Shown here piece by piece: positions 1 to 8,349 of a stretch of 60,117 nucleotides of DNA. The position numbers and the translations under genes are program-made. How positions within the stretch are numbered: the stretch's first letter is position 1; each line of letters starts with the position of its first letter. Location: positions 1 through 60,117 of the forward strand of contig PMOE01000087.1 in the NCBI GenBank assembly GCA_003161575.1, in the 5' to 3' direction. The DNA comes from Acidimicrobiaceae bacterium. GTDB taxonomy: Bacteria; Actinomycetota; Acidimicrobiia; Acidimicrobiales; RAAP-2. The notes below the pieces were generated by a model. That model saw only the letters and a program-made list of their open reading frames with translations. It made no database searches and was not told the DNA's origin.

Positions 1-78
1 GACTTTCAGGTCCTGATGGGGACGCTCCTAGAAATCCGTCCCACGAACGTCGACGATCTGGAACGCTATATGGGATGA
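1..78 (+). CDS. C-terminal tail of an unidentified protein (5' end outside window)
   Basis: The window opens in frame with 25 codons followed by TGA at 76-78. The tail ends ...DLERYMG. The stop overlaps the ATG of the next gene in an ATGA arrangement, which suggests translational coupling with the CNB/reductase fusion downstream. Too little is present to name a family. Confidence 0.55.
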   Translation, partial: DFQVLMGTLLEIRPTNVDDLERYMG

Positions 79-1769
79 GTGGGGAGACCGACCAGGATCG
101 GAGTCGCCGAGATCCGATCATCGTGGCCGATCCCTTAGATCCGCGTTTCCCCGCGTTCTCCCGAGAGGTCCTTGAAGAGCTTTCTGAGTTCGGTGAGCAA
201 CGAGAGCTGGCGGCCGGGGACGTGCTCTACCGTGCCGGCGAAGCGCGGTGGGATTTCTTCGTGCTGATCGAAGGGGAGGTGGAGATCGTTCGAGATGACG
301 AGTCCCAGGAGCTGGTGGCTGCCTACGGGCCCGGACAGTTCATGGGGGAATTGGGACTTCTCACCGGACAGCGGACTTACCTGACGGCCCGGGCCACCCG
401 CACGGGGATGGTTCTGGTCGTTCCCCATGACTCGTTCCGTCGACTCATGGCGACAAAACCGACCATTTCGGACGTCATCTTCGGAGCTCTGGTCGCTCGG
501 AGGGATACTCTCCGAGCGACCTCGGCCGCGAAGACGGTACAGATCATTGGCTCGCGGTTCTCACGAGAAGCCCTGGCTTTGCGCACGTTCGCCACCCGTA
601 ACCGTCTGGCGTACACATGGATCGACCTTGAAGAGGCTGACGATGTCGAAGTGCTGTTGGCGAGCAAGGGCGTCCGCGCCGGCGATTCCCCGGTTGTGAT
701 CACCCCGACCGGGGTCCTTCGTCACCCGACACCGGGCCAGTTCGCTGAGCAGCTGGGGCTGACTTACCATCCCATCCCCGGCCGCACCTTCGATCTGGTG
801 GTGATCGGCGGTGGGCCCGCGGGATTGGCCGCATCGGTCTACGGGGCCTCAGAGGGTCTCGACACCGTCTCACTTGACGCTGTTGGCCCGGGCGGCCAGG
901 CCGGGTCGAGCTCGCGCATCGAGAACTACGCCGGATTCCCCAACGGCATCTCGGGGGGTGACCTTGCGGCCAACACGGCCGTCCAGGCGCAGAGACTCGG
1001 AGCGTGGCTGGTCAGCCCGTGTGTGGTGTCGGGCCTGCGAACTGAGCATGGATTCCACGTCGTCTCTCTCATCGACAAGAGCGAAGTCCCCGCTCGTGCG
1101 GTGATCATCGCCACGGGGGCCCGATATCAACGGTTGGCCATCTCCAACCTCGAGCAGTTCGAGGGCAACGGGGTCTACTACGCAGCCACCGATCTCGAAA
1201 CGCGATCTTGCAGCGGTTCGGGCGTTGTGGTCGTCGGTGGTGGAAACTCGGCTGGCCAGGCCGCCATCTATTTGAGCCAGGTAGGCAGCAGGGTCTCAAT
1301 CGTCATCCGACGAGCCGACCTCTCGCACAGCATGTCGCGGTATCTCATCGACCGCATAAATGCCGATCCCAACATCGAGGTCCTGACCAATACCCAGGTA
1401 CGTGCTCTCGACGGCGACACCCACCTTGGAGGTGTGGTTCTTGAGCACACGCCATCACGGCAACGCTACGCCAAGGAGTGCGTGGCCCTTTTCTGTTTCA
1501 TCGGAGCGGAACCTTCCACGTCGTGGCTTTCCGAAACCGTCGCGTTGGACGAGAAGGGATTCATCCTCACCGACCGTTCGCTTCCTACCGACGCCCTTGG
1601 CGACCCCCTCTTCGCCGGGAGAGAGCCGTTGCCGTTTGAGACCTCTTCGCCCGGAGTATTTGCTGTTGGCGATGTCCGGCTGGGCTCGATGAAGCGGGTT
1701 GCCGCCGCCGTTGGAGAGGGATCCAGCGCTGTGCGGTCGGTGCACGAGTATCTCGCCGTGACCGTCTGA
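75..1769 (+). CDS. cyclic nucleotide-binding domain / thioredoxin reductase-like FAD oxidoreductase fusion
   Basis: A 564-aa fusion. Residues about 20-145 are a cNMP-binding (CRP-like) beta-roll with the phosphate-binding-cassette-like segment FMGELGLLTG. A short linker follows, then a two-dinucleotide-domain flavoprotein from about residue 238: FAD-binding GGGPAGLAAS, the TrxR-like GPGGQAGSSSRIENYAGFP, and the NAD(P)H-binding VVGGGNSAGQAA. At the place where thioredoxin reductases carry CxxC the sequence reads ATDL, with a single Cys a few residues later. It is therefore probably not a dithiol reductase, and its electron acceptor is unknown. The family is known in actinobacteria as a CNB-TrxR-like fusion. 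Cyclic-nucleotide control of the redox module is inference. Cytoplasmic; no membrane segment seen. Confidence 0.85.
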   Translation: MSGETDQDRSRRDPIIVADPLDPRFPAFSREVLEELSEFGEQRELAAGDVLYRAGEARWDFFVLIEGEVEIVRDDESQELVAAYGPGQFMGELGLLTGQRTYLTARATRTGMVLVVPHDSFRRLMATKPTISDVIFGALVARRDTLRATSAAKTVQIIGSRFSREALALRTFATRNRLAYTWIDLEEADDVEVLLASKGVRAGDSPVVITPTGVLRHPTPGQFAEQLGLTYHPIPGRTFDLVVIGGGPAGLAASVYGASEGLDTVSLDAVGPGGQAGSSSRIENYAGFPNGISGGDLAANTAVQAQRLGAWLVSPCVVSGLRTEHGFHVVSLIDKSEVPARAVIIATGARYQRLAISNLEQFEGNGVYYAATDLETRSCSGSGVVVVGGGNSAGQAAIYLSQVGSRVSIVIRRADLSHSMSRYLIDRINADPNIEVLTNTQVRALDGDTHLGGVVLEHTPSRQRYAKECVALFCFIGAEPSTSWLSETVALDEKGFILTDRSLPTDALGDPLFAGREPLPFETSSPGVFAVGDVRLGSMKRVAAAVGEGSSAVRSVHEYLAVTV

Positions 1770-1806
1770 CCGTCTGACCGGTGCTCCTGGCTCCTCCCTG
1801 CACGGC

Positions 1807-1821
1807 CGTGCCGCGGGCACG
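1807..1821 (+). terminator. possible hairpin downstream of the CNB/reductase gene
   Basis: CGTGCC-GCG-GGCACG forms a 6-bp stem 38 bases after the stop codon. No T-run follows, so an intrinsic terminator is only a suggestion. Confidence 0.25.
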
Positions 1822-2035
1822 CAGGTCAGGTGGAAATGTCAACTGTTCGAAGGGCACACTGCTATCGACAGCCTTTGGGTACTCAGCGGTACGCGGTCTT
1901 CGCACGCGAACGTCATCGACTACAGCGATCATGCCTCTCGTTCAGCACTACGGGGACTGTGGTGCCGAGGTTCTGAGGTTGCGCGGACGCTTCACCCTAA
2001 TATTTCGCATTCGAACTATCTCTGAGCTGGGTAGG

Positions 2036-2067
2036 AGCACCCGTAACGGGACGGTATTCGAACTCCT
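2036..2067 (-). repeat. tRNA-Glu-3'-end-like repeat, copy A
   Basis: This 32-bp segment matches 4508-4539 with two mismatches, in the same orientation. Read on the plus strand it begins AGCACCCGTAACGGGA, then five extra bases, then TTCGAAC. This is the order of the acceptor end and T-arm of the tRNA-Glu gene at 5524-5596 (AGCACCCCCAACGGGA-TTCGAAC), apart from the five-base insertion. It could be an old attachment site or a decayed tRNA fragment. Confidence 0.6.
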
Positions 2068-2367
2068 TCCCCACTTTAAGGTCCCCTGCTCTCTCGGACT
2101 TGGTCGGGCAACGGTCAGATCTGGAGTTTCAGGACGCACTTGAAACACTCCTAAGGCCGCTCGACCCTGACCGAGGACGAGCGTTACGCCGATCGGCCGA
2201 CTGCCTCTTCAAGCGGCGGCGATTTCGCCAGGTACTGAGACACGGCTCGGCATGTACCAACGGCTCTGGCAGCACCCGTCGGGGGGATTCCTCGCCGCTT
2301 GAACTCGGGCTGAGCGCCCCAGGAGCTCTTCGTGCCGAGGTGCGCCTGCACCCAGCGGAAGTTCGGA

Positions 2368-4275
2368 CTACTGGGCCATGCCCACGATCGGGGCGTTGAG
2401 TGGCTGGCCACCCATGGAGCCGAAGAACTGGGCGTCGCCGAAGGCGAAGAGCCCGCCATCGGAGGCGACGAACCAGTAGCCGTGGCCGTCCGAGGTGGCG
2501 GCCATGCCCACGACCGGCTTGTTCAAGGTGATGCCCGCCGTCGAGCCGTAGAAGACCGCGTCACCGAAGGAGAAGAGCCCGCCGTCGGAGCCAACCAGCC
2601 AGTACCCCTGCCCGTCAGCAGTCGCGGCCATGCCCACGACCGGCTTGTTCAAGGTGATGCCCCCCGTCGAGCCGTAGAAGATCGCGTCACCGTAGGAGAA
2701 GATCCCGCCGTCGGAGGCGACGAACCAGTAGCCGCGGCCGTCCGAGGTGGCGGCCATGCCCACGACCGGCTTGTTCAAGGTGATGGCCCCCGTCGAGCCG
2801 TAGAAGGCGGCGTCGCCGAAGGAGAAGATCCCGCCGTCGGAGCCAACCAGCCAGTAGCCGCCACCATCAGGGGTGACCGCCATGCCCACGACCGGCTTGT
2901 TCAAGGTAATTCCGCCCGTGGAGCCGTAGAACTGGGCAGCGCCGAAGGCGTAGACGCCCCCGTCAGACCCCAGTTCGTAATAGCCGCCGAGGGAGAGTGG
3001 CGCCGTGAGCCCCTGGGTGTCCGGGCCCGAATAGCCCACCGCGTAGCACTGCAGGTTGGCAAGGCAGGCGACCGAGTTGATCCCGTCATAGCCCGAGGGG
3101 CTGGGAGTAGGAGTTGTCTGGTTCACCCAGGAGGAACCGTTCCAGGCCAGGACTTGGTCGGTCGTGTCGGCCCCGGCGTTGGTGTACTCGTAACCGCCGG
3201 CCACACACGATGTCGGCCCGAAACAGTCCACCGACTCGAGCTGGTTCCCGTCGGTGGTGTTGGGATCGGGAACGGTGACATTGGAGAACGCGGTGCCGTT
3301 CCATTGCTCGACCAGATTCTGCGAGAACTGATCGTTCTGCGAAGGGGTGTACTCGGGGTTGTAGGCCTGGAAGCCGACCGCAGTGCACAGGCTGGGTGAC
3401 GCACAGGACACGCCGTTCAAACCGCTCTCGAACGTTCCAGGGGATGGAACGGCGACCTGACCCCATGAGCCGCCACCGAGGACGTAGGTCAGCGCGCTCA
3501 GGTCGCCGTCCTGGCCCACAGCCATGCACCAAGGACCCGTGACACCGCTGTACGTGGCTTGGACACACGAAAGCCCGTAGATCACCTGGCCGGCCGGCAC
3601 GAAATACGGGGTCGACCACGTCGTGCCGTTCCATTGCATGAGGGAATACTGGTAGGACTGGCCGGTGGGGCGGTACGAGTCGACGACGACGCAGGAGTTG
3701 AACGTGACGCACGAGACCGCGATGAGGCTGTTCCCCCAGGATCCTCCACCCGGATTCGGTACGGAAAGGCCCCCCCAGGTCGAACCGTTCGGGTCTGCGC
3801 TCGAGATCAGTGCCTCATTGACGTAGGGCGAGCCGTCGTTTATGGCACCGACAGCCATGCAGAAACTCGGCACACAGGACACCGCGTTCAGGCTCGAGTT
3901 CGTGGTGCTCGCAGCAGGGGTGAGGCCGTTGTCCTCGTTCCACGCCGTCCCGGACCAATCGGCGCCGATCTGGTTGTAGGTCTGCTGGTCAACGTTGTAC
4001 GACGAGCCGACGGTGACGCAGAAGGTCGGGCTCGCGCAGGAGACACCGTTCAAGGTGTTGTCAGGATTCGCCGGGTTGGTGGGGTTGAAGGTCGACACCT
4101 CGTTCCACGTCCCCGGCACCGTAACCGCCGGTCGGGCCGTAGCATGGGTCGACTCGACAGACACCCTTTGCGAGGCGGATGCTGCCGTCGCCGTCGGTCC
4201 GGCGAACGCGATGGCTCCCACGGCGGCGATCGCGAGGGAACAAGTAAGTAGAGCGGTACGGCCTGGATTGAACAT
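2368..4275 (-). CDS. secreted repeat protein (SC...C-AVG repeats plus YW-SDGG propeller-like repeats)
   Basis: A 635-aa exported protein. I chose ATG at 4275 because a GAGGAAA ribosome-binding site sits just upstream and the next 30 residues form a signal peptide (MFNPGRTALLTCSLAIAAVG..., ending in an Ala-rich cleavage region). The first half holds about seven degenerate repeats of the form VSCASP..C.AVG, with paired cysteines. The last 204 residues are five 42-aa repeats (YWLVGSDGGIFSFGDA.FYGSTG.ITLNKPVVGMA). Such repeats are common in exported proteins of Acidimicrobiia, and a beta-propeller or surface-adhesion role is inference. No catalytic domain is seen. Longer in-frame readings upstream lack a signal peptide at their start and are unlikely. 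Confidence 0.85.
   Translation of the reverse strand: MFNPGRTALLTCSLAIAAVGAIAFAGPTATAASASQRVSVESTHATARPAVTVPGTWNEVSTFNPTNPANPDNTLNGVSCASPTFCVTVGSSYNVDQQTYNQIGADWSGTAWNEDNGLTPAASTTNSSLNAVSCVPSFCMAVGAINDGSPYVNEALISSADPNGSTWGGLSVPNPGGGSWGNSLIAVSCVTFNSCVVVDSYRPTGQSYQYSLMQWNGTTWSTPYFVPAGQVIYGLSCVQATYSGVTGPWCMAVGQDGDLSALTYVLGGGSWGQVAVPSPGTFESGLNGVSCASPSLCTAVGFQAYNPEYTPSQNDQFSQNLVEQWNGTAFSNVTVPDPNTTDGNQLESVDCFGPTSCVAGGYEYTNAGADTTDQVLAWNGSSWVNQTTPTPSPSGYDGINSVACLANLQCYAVGYSGPDTQGLTAPLSLGGYYELGSDGGVYAFGAAQFYGSTGGITLNKPVVGMAVTPDGGGYWLVGSDGGIFSFGDAAFYGSTGAITLNKPVVGMAATSDGRGYWFVASDGGIFSYGDAIFYGSTGGITLNKPVVGMAATADGQGYWLVGSDGGLFSFGDAVFYGSTAGITLNKPVVGMAATSDGHGYWFVASDGGLFAFGDAQFFGSMGGQPLNAPIVGMAQ
2371..2982 (-). 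repeat. tandem 126-bp coding repeat, five units
   Basis: The end of the secreted-protein gene repeats with an exact 126-bp period. The string GTTCAAGG recurs at 2521, 2647, 2773 and 2899. The units are highly similar at DNA level, so copy number could change by slippage or recombination. The fifth (C-terminal) unit is shortened and more diverged (QPLNAPIVGMAQ). Confidence 0.9.
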
Positions 4276-4706
4276 GGCTTTCCTCTGACGTTCGTCTGTC
4301 GCTGCATCGGCAGCCAACGAAAACGTATCAGCATGAGGCGTGAGGACCCCCGATCGGAGGCGTCGAACAGGGCGTGCACGGGACCGCCCGCCGGGGCGCG
4401 ATGCGCCTCTGAGAAGGGACTTCACCCTGGCAACTGGCCGAAGGACGCGCACATCGCGCACCGTGAGTTGGTCGATCCGGCAAAATTTCGTCGGATCGGT
4501 GCCAATCAGCACCCCTAACGGGACGCTATTCGAACTCCTCGGGGTTCCCACGGACCTCGTTCATAGGCTTGACTCGACAATTATCTGACCCCGAGTTCCT
4601 GCAGATCTTGACCACACTTTCGAGTGTCAAATAGCGCTCGTAGGGGCGTCCACTCCTGACGACGGCCTCGACAATTCCCGAGTACACCCTTAGGTGGTCG
4701 GCGAAC
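4276..4706. other. gene-free stretch upstream of the secreted repeat protein
   Basis: About 430 bases without a supportable gene. It holds the leader of the minus-strand secreted-protein gene and repeat copy B (4508-4539). No clear -35/-10 pair could be assigned. Confidence 0.5.
4508..4539 (-). repeat. tRNA-Glu-3'-end-like repeat, copy B
   Basis: Partner of copy A (2036-2067): 30 of 32 bases are identical, same orientation, 2472 bp apart. The plus-strand reading AGCACCCCTAACGGGA differs from the tRNA-Glu gene by one base over these 16, then carries a five-base insertion before TTCGAAC. It lies about 230 bp upstream of the secreted-protein start, so a regulatory role cannot be excluded. Confidence 0.6.
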
Positions 4707-5471
4707 CTACACGGTCGGCGTGAGTCCCCCGTCTATGCGAAGTGTCGTTCCGGTAATCGATCCAGCCCGTGGACTTGCAAGAAAGGCGACCGCTGCAGCA
4801 ATCTCCTCAGCCGTGGAGAACCGCCCAAGGGGAATGGCTCGTTCGGTCGCCGCGACTATGTCCGCTGGTTCTCCCGCGCCCAACGCCGAGGCCTGGGCGG
4901 CGACACCATAGGAGCCTAGCCACAGGGGAGTGTTGACTGGTCCTGGTGCGACACCGACGACGCGAATCCCTCGCGAGGCAACCTCCCGGGCCAATCCAAC
5001 CGTCATGTTGTTCATGGCTGCCTTGCTGGCACTGTAGGAGTAGATGCCCGACTCAGGCATCGCGCCGTTGATACTCGAGATGTTGACGATCACGCCGCCG
5101 GGCTCAGTGAGATGGGGAAGAGCACCACGACATGTCCGGACAGCGGACATGAAGTTCAGGTTCCAGAACTCCTCCCAATCTTCGTCGGTCTCGCTTGTAA
5201 AACCCGTGCCGATACGACCGCTGCCGACATTGTTGACGAGCACATCAAGTCGACCAAAGCGCTCCATGCATGCTGCGACCGCTACTTCCCCGGAGTCTGC
5301 TGCCTGCATATCGAGGGAGATATGGTCGGCGCCGTGGTCAGGCGGCAGTCCGCTTCGGCTGGTGCCGAACACCCGCATTCCTTCGTCGACCAACAGTGAG
5401 GCCACCGCCAATCCGATCCCACGGCTGGCGCCGGTCACAAGGGCGACCTTGTCCTTCAGGCCGAGTTCCAC
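4707..5471 (-). CDS. short-chain dehydrogenase/reductase (SDR)
   Basis: A 254-aa classical SDR, the full family length. The NAD(P)-binding TGASRGIG lies near the N-terminus. NNVGSG follows at the usual NNAG position, then the catalytic Ser in VNISSINGA and [10 protein letters not shown], which gives Tyr and Lys. The C-terminus has the common [15 protein letters not shown] ending. The substrate cannot be told from sequence. It stands alone on the minus strand, 52 bp past the 3' end of tRNA-Glu, inside the interval bracketed by the tRNA-like repeats. Confidence 0.9.
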   Translation of the reverse strand: MELGLKDKVALVTGASRGIGLAVASLLVDEGMRVFGTSRSGLPPDHGADHISLDMQAADSGEVAVAACMERFGRLDVLVNNVGSGRIGTGFTSETDEDWEEFWNLNFMSAVRTCRGALPHLTEPGGVIVNISSINGAMPESGIYSYSASKAAMNNMTVGLAREVASRGIRVVGVAPGPVNTPLWLGSYGVAAQASALGAGEPADIVAATERAIPLGRFSTAEEIAAAVAFLASPRAGSITGTTLRIDGGLTPTV

Positions 5472-5523
5472 ATTGCCTCCCGAAGATTCAGACCGAATCG
5501 TCCATGAGCACCCCCAAACGAAG

Positions 5524-5596
5524 CACCCCCAACGGGATTCGAACCCGTGTTACCGCCTTGAAAGGGCAGCGTCCTTGGCCGCTAGACGATGGGGGC
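5524..5596 (-). tRNA. tRNA-Glu (anticodon UUC)
   Basis: A 73-nt cloverleaf on the minus strand. The acceptor stem GCCCCCA pairs with TGGGGGT. The anticodon arm is CTGCC-CTTTCAA-GGCGG with anticodon TTC, and the T-arm is ACGGG-TTCGAAT-CCCGT. CCA is not encoded. Directly past its 3' end, 5507-5517 repeats AGCACCCCCAA, the same 11 bases that form the tRNA end at 5522-5532. Confidence 0.95.
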
Positions 5597-5644
5597 CGGG
5601 CTTGGCCGCATCCTCGGGGTTCTCCTCCGGAGTCAGCAAAGTTA

Positions 5645-6694
5645 TCAGCCGCCGATTACGGCACCTTCGGGTTGGGAGGAAGGGTCGGCGCCATCTCCGG
5701 CGGTGGCCTCAGTCACCGGGCCCGTCGCCGCCACGACCTGGGAGGCTTCTCGTGGATGGGTGGTAAGAGCCAGGAAGAACTGGATCATCCCGATCACGAG
5801 GACGGTGGCTCCGATCACGTGTACTTCCACCAGGAGCGCTGGGAGATGGGTGAAGTACTGGGTGTAGCCGACGGCGCCTTGGGCCACCAGCACGATGACC
5901 AGGACGCGCCCCGCCCGCCGCACCCGTTCAGGGACGTCCATGGCGTGCAGGGCCACGGCGAGGGAGATGCACAGTCCGATCAGCAAGAGGGCCAGGCTCG
6001 AGTGGAGTTCGGCCATGTCGCGCAGTGCGACCGGGATGCGCTTGGCCACCACCTGCCCCTGGGCCGAGCCCGCATGCGGTCCGGCTCCGGTGACCGCGGT
6101 ACCCGCGGCGATCACGACGGCGAGCAGGAGGACGGCACCCCGCGACAGCTGACGGACCGGGACCGGAACGAGCAGGTGGCCGGTCCCGGGTCCGTACTGG
6201 CGTGAGCAGCGGTGCACGAGCACCACGGCGTCGACGACGAGCAGCATCGTCGCGAAGAAGTGGACCATCACCAGGTAGGGGTTGAGCTTCGTGTAGACGA
6301 CGATTCCACCGAGGACCGCCTGGAGCAGGACGCCCCCGACCAGTCCGCTCGAGAGCCACACGAGGTCGATCCGGAATGGCCGCCGGCGCACGGAGGCGAG
6401 AAAGGTGAGGCCCACCACCACGGTCAACCCCACCGTCACCAGCCGGTTCGCGAACTCCACGAGCGCGTGGAATTGCAGGGGTGGAGTCAGGTGTCCGGTC
6501 GAACAGGTCGGCCAGTCCGCACAGCCCAGGCCCGAGCCGGTCAGCCGCACCGCCGCGCCCGTCACAACAATGACCGATACGGCAACCAAGGAGACGACGC
6601 TGAGGCGGTTGAAGGTGGTGGGGGAGACAACCGGCAGGCGGCTCGCCCAACCGGCGCCGCCACCAGGAGGGGTGGGATCGGCCACGAATCCCAT
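5645..6694 (-). CDS. ctaA: heme A synthase (COX15/CtaA family)
   Basis: A 349-aa multi-pass membrane protein, the right size for heme A synthase, which oxidises heme O to heme A for aa3-type cytochrome oxidase. Conserved features: the first-helix/loop TGAAVRLTGSGLGCADWPTC, which includes a loop Cys pair (GLGCADWPTC), HALVEFANRLVT with the heme-ligand type His, and later VMVHFFATM and AELHSSLALL. It is transcribed away from the heme O synthase gene, so the two consecutive steps of the pathway share one divergent promoter region. A GC-rich 19-bp palindrome sits just before its ATG. Confidence 0.9.
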   Translation of the reverse strand: MGFVADPTPPGGGAGWASRLPVVSPTTFNRLSVVSLVAVSVIVVTGAAVRLTGSGLGCADWPTCSTGHLTPPLQFHALVEFANRLVTVGLTVVVGLTFLASVRRRPFRIDLVWLSSGLVGGVLLQAVLGGIVVYTKLNPYLVMVHFFATMLLVVDAVVLVHRCSRQYGPGTGHLLVPVPVRQLSRGAVLLLAVVIAAGTAVTGAGPHAGSAQGQVVAKRIPVALRDMAELHSSLALLLIGLCISLAVALHAMDVPERVRRAGRVLVIVLVAQGAVGYTQYFTHLPALLVEVHVIGATVLVIGMIQFFLALTTHPREASQVVAATGPVTEATAGDGADPSSQPEGAVIGG

Positions 6695-6700
6695 CGTACC

Positions 6701-6719
6701 GGGGCCCCCCGGGGGCCCC
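6701..6719. promoter_or_regulatory. 19-bp GC palindrome in the ctaA leader
   Basis: GGGGCCCCC-C-GGGGGCCCC is a perfect inverted repeat around one base, ending 7 bp before the ctaA start. No Shine-Dalgarno site is seen between it and the ATG. It could limit translation or serve as an operator in the ctaA-ctaB divergent region. Confidence 0.35.
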
Positions 6720-6803
6720 TATTCGCAGCGCTGGTCACCTGTTCGGGCTAGCTCTTCGTATCCCGTCTGGTCCGGCGACTCCAGCGGCCGTAGGCTCAGG
6801 AAG

Positions 6804-7727
6804 ATGGCATCCCAAGCTCCCGCCCTCAGGGGCATCCGAGCAGGCGGATCGAAGATCGGCGCCTATGTGGCGCTGACCAAGCCACGCATCATCGAGCTGC
6901 TGCTCGTGACCACGCTGCCGACCATGATTGTGGCGGCCCGCGGGCTGCCGTCGATCGGGCTGATGGCGGCCACCCTGGTGGGTGGGGCGCTGGCCGCCGG
7001 AGGAGCCAACGCCATCAACATGTACGTCGATCGCGACATCGACCGGCTGATGCACCGGACCCGGAACCGCCCGCTGGTCACCGGGGCCGTCACCCCAACG
7101 GCGGCCCTCGTCTTCGCCATCACCCTCGAGGTCATGGCCTTTGCGGAGTTGTGGGGGCTCGTCAACCTGCTCTCGGCCGTCCTTGCCGTCTCGGCGACCG
7201 CCTTCTACGTGTTCGTGTACACACTGTGGCTCAAGCGGCGCTCCACTCAGAACATCGTCATCGGCGGTGCCGCCGGCGCGGTCCCGGTGTTGGTCGGCTG
7301 GGCGGCGGTGACGGGCACCTTGAGCTGGACCCCCGTGGTGCTTTTCGCCATCATCTTCATCTGGACCCCGCCGCACTTCTGGGCGTTGGCAGTCAAGTAC
7401 CGCGACGACTACAAGGCGGCGAGTGTGCCGATGCTCCCGGTCGTGGCGTCCCTGGTTCGGACCACCCGCGAGATCCTGCTGTACACGGTTGTGTTGGTCG
7501 GAGTGTCCTTGTGGTTCACTGCGGTGGCCCACATGGGCCCCATCTACACCGTGACTGCTGCGGTGCTCGGTGCGATCTTCATCTTCATGTCAGCCCGTCT
7601 GTGGGGCCGAGCCCGCGGCGACCGGGCGACCGGCCGCGACGCCATGCGTCTCTTTGGCTACTCGATCACATACCTCACGGTGCTCTTCGTCGCCATGGCC
7701 GGTGATGTCCTCATCCGGTACCACTGA
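6804..7727 (+). CDS. ctaB: protoheme IX farnesyltransferase (heme O synthase)
   Basis: A 307-aa UbiA-family prenyltransferase that adds farnesyl to heme B to give heme O. The start at 6804 follows AGGAAG and gives the usual family length; the longer upstream frame is antisense to ctaA. Key motifs: LTKPRIIELLLVTTLPTM, the first Asp-rich motif NMYVDRDIDRLMHRTRNRPL, and the second Asp-rich region around WALAVKYRDDYKAASVPMLP. About eight to nine membrane helices. Its end overlaps the thioredoxin-like gene by 23 nt. Confidence 0.93.
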   Translation: MASQAPALRGIRAGGSKIGAYVALTKPRIIELLLVTTLPTMIVAARGLPSIGLMAATLVGGALAAGGANAINMYVDRDIDRLMHRTRNRPLVTGAVTPTAALVFAITLEVMAFAELWGLVNLLSAVLAVSATAFYVFVYTLWLKRRSTQNIVIGGAAGAVPVLVGWAAVTGTLSWTPVVLFAIIFIWTPPHFWALAVKYRDDYKAASVPMLPVVASLVRTTREILLYTVVLVGVSLWFTAVAHMGPIYTVTAAVLGAIFIFMSARLWGRARGDRATGRDAMRLFGYSITYLTVLFVAMAGDVLIRYH

Positions 7728-8349
7728 GGTGGTGGGCGGCCCACCGCCCGTTCCACCAGGTGAGACGCCGGCGGCGTCGCCTCGCCCACGGCGCCCGCGA
7801 CCCATGTTCTTGGTGATCGGCCTGATCGCTGCGGCCGCCCTGGCGATCGGCCTGTTCACCCAGGTGGGTACCAAGGCCTCGGGTGGCTCCCGTCCCCAGG
7901 TGGGCGACCCGGCACCGACGTTCTCGCTGCCCCGTCTCGGGGGTGGGGCAGCGGTTGGGGTGCCCACGAACGGTGGTGGGAACGGCCACCCGGCCGTGCT
8001 GTTGTTCTTCGCCAGCTGGTGCGGCCCGTGTCAGGCCGAGATCCCCGCGCTTGGCGCGGCCTACCGCCGGCAGAGCACAGCGGGGCGAACCCCCCCGGTC
8101 GCCCTGATCGGGGTGGACGGCAGTGATCCCACTCGCAACGCCCTCGCCTTCGTCCACCGCAGCGGAGTCTCGTTCCCCGTCGGTGCCGACAGCGCGTTCA
8201 GCGTGACCCAGGGACTCTTCTTCTTCACCGGGCTCCCCGAGGCGGTCATGGTGCGCGCGGACGGCACCATCGCCGGCATTACCTATGGCGCGATCACCCC
8301 GGCGCAGTTGTCCTCCTGGGACCGGCGGCTCATTCCCAGCGGAACGTGA
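7705..8349 (+). CDS. membrane-anchored TlpA-like thioredoxin protein
   Basis: 214 aa from ATG 7705 (MSSSGTTEVV...), which lies inside the end of ctaB. A Pro-rich N-terminus is followed by one membrane anchor (MFLVIGLIAAAALAIGLF) and an extracytoplasmic thioredoxin fold with the redox site FFASWCGPCQAEIPAL and the cis-Pro region FTGLPEAVMV. TlpA/ResA-type proteins reduce or shuttle disulfides for cytochrome assembly, which fits the heme A neighbours. A start at 7804 (MFLVIG) is possible. The gene converges with the permease gene and overlaps it by 20 bp. Confidence 0.85.
   Translation: MSSSGTTEVVGGPPPVPPGETPAASPRPRRPRPMFLVIGLIAAAALAIGLFTQVGTKASGGSRPQVGDPAPTFSLPRLGGGAAVGVPTNGGGNGHPAVLLFFASWCGPCQAEIPALGAAYRRQSTAGRTPPVALIGVDGSDPTRNALAFVHRSGVSFPVGADSAFSVTQGLFFFTGLPEAVMVRADGTIAGITYGAITPAQLSSWDRRLIPSGT

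Larger units (their letters stand above)
1770..2367. other. gene-free stretch between the flavoprotein fusion and the secreted repeat protein
   Basis: About 600 bases with no coding region I can support. It holds a weak hairpin just after the upstream gene and, at 2036-2067, one of the two 32-bp repeats that resemble the tRNA-Glu 3' end. Short open frames here have no recognisable protein features. Confidence 0.6.

Noticed and set aside
2371-2982. 126-bp repeats considered as a CRISPR array
   Set aside because: The repeats are contiguous, in frame and coding, with no spacers. No CRISPR-like array was seen elsewhere in the window.
2332-3399. Long plus-strand open frame opposite the secreted repeat protein
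   Set aside because: It only mirrors the 126-bp repeats; its repetitive HDRLVQGD-type sequence has no protein features, and the minus strand has a signal peptide, ribosome-binding site and known repeats.
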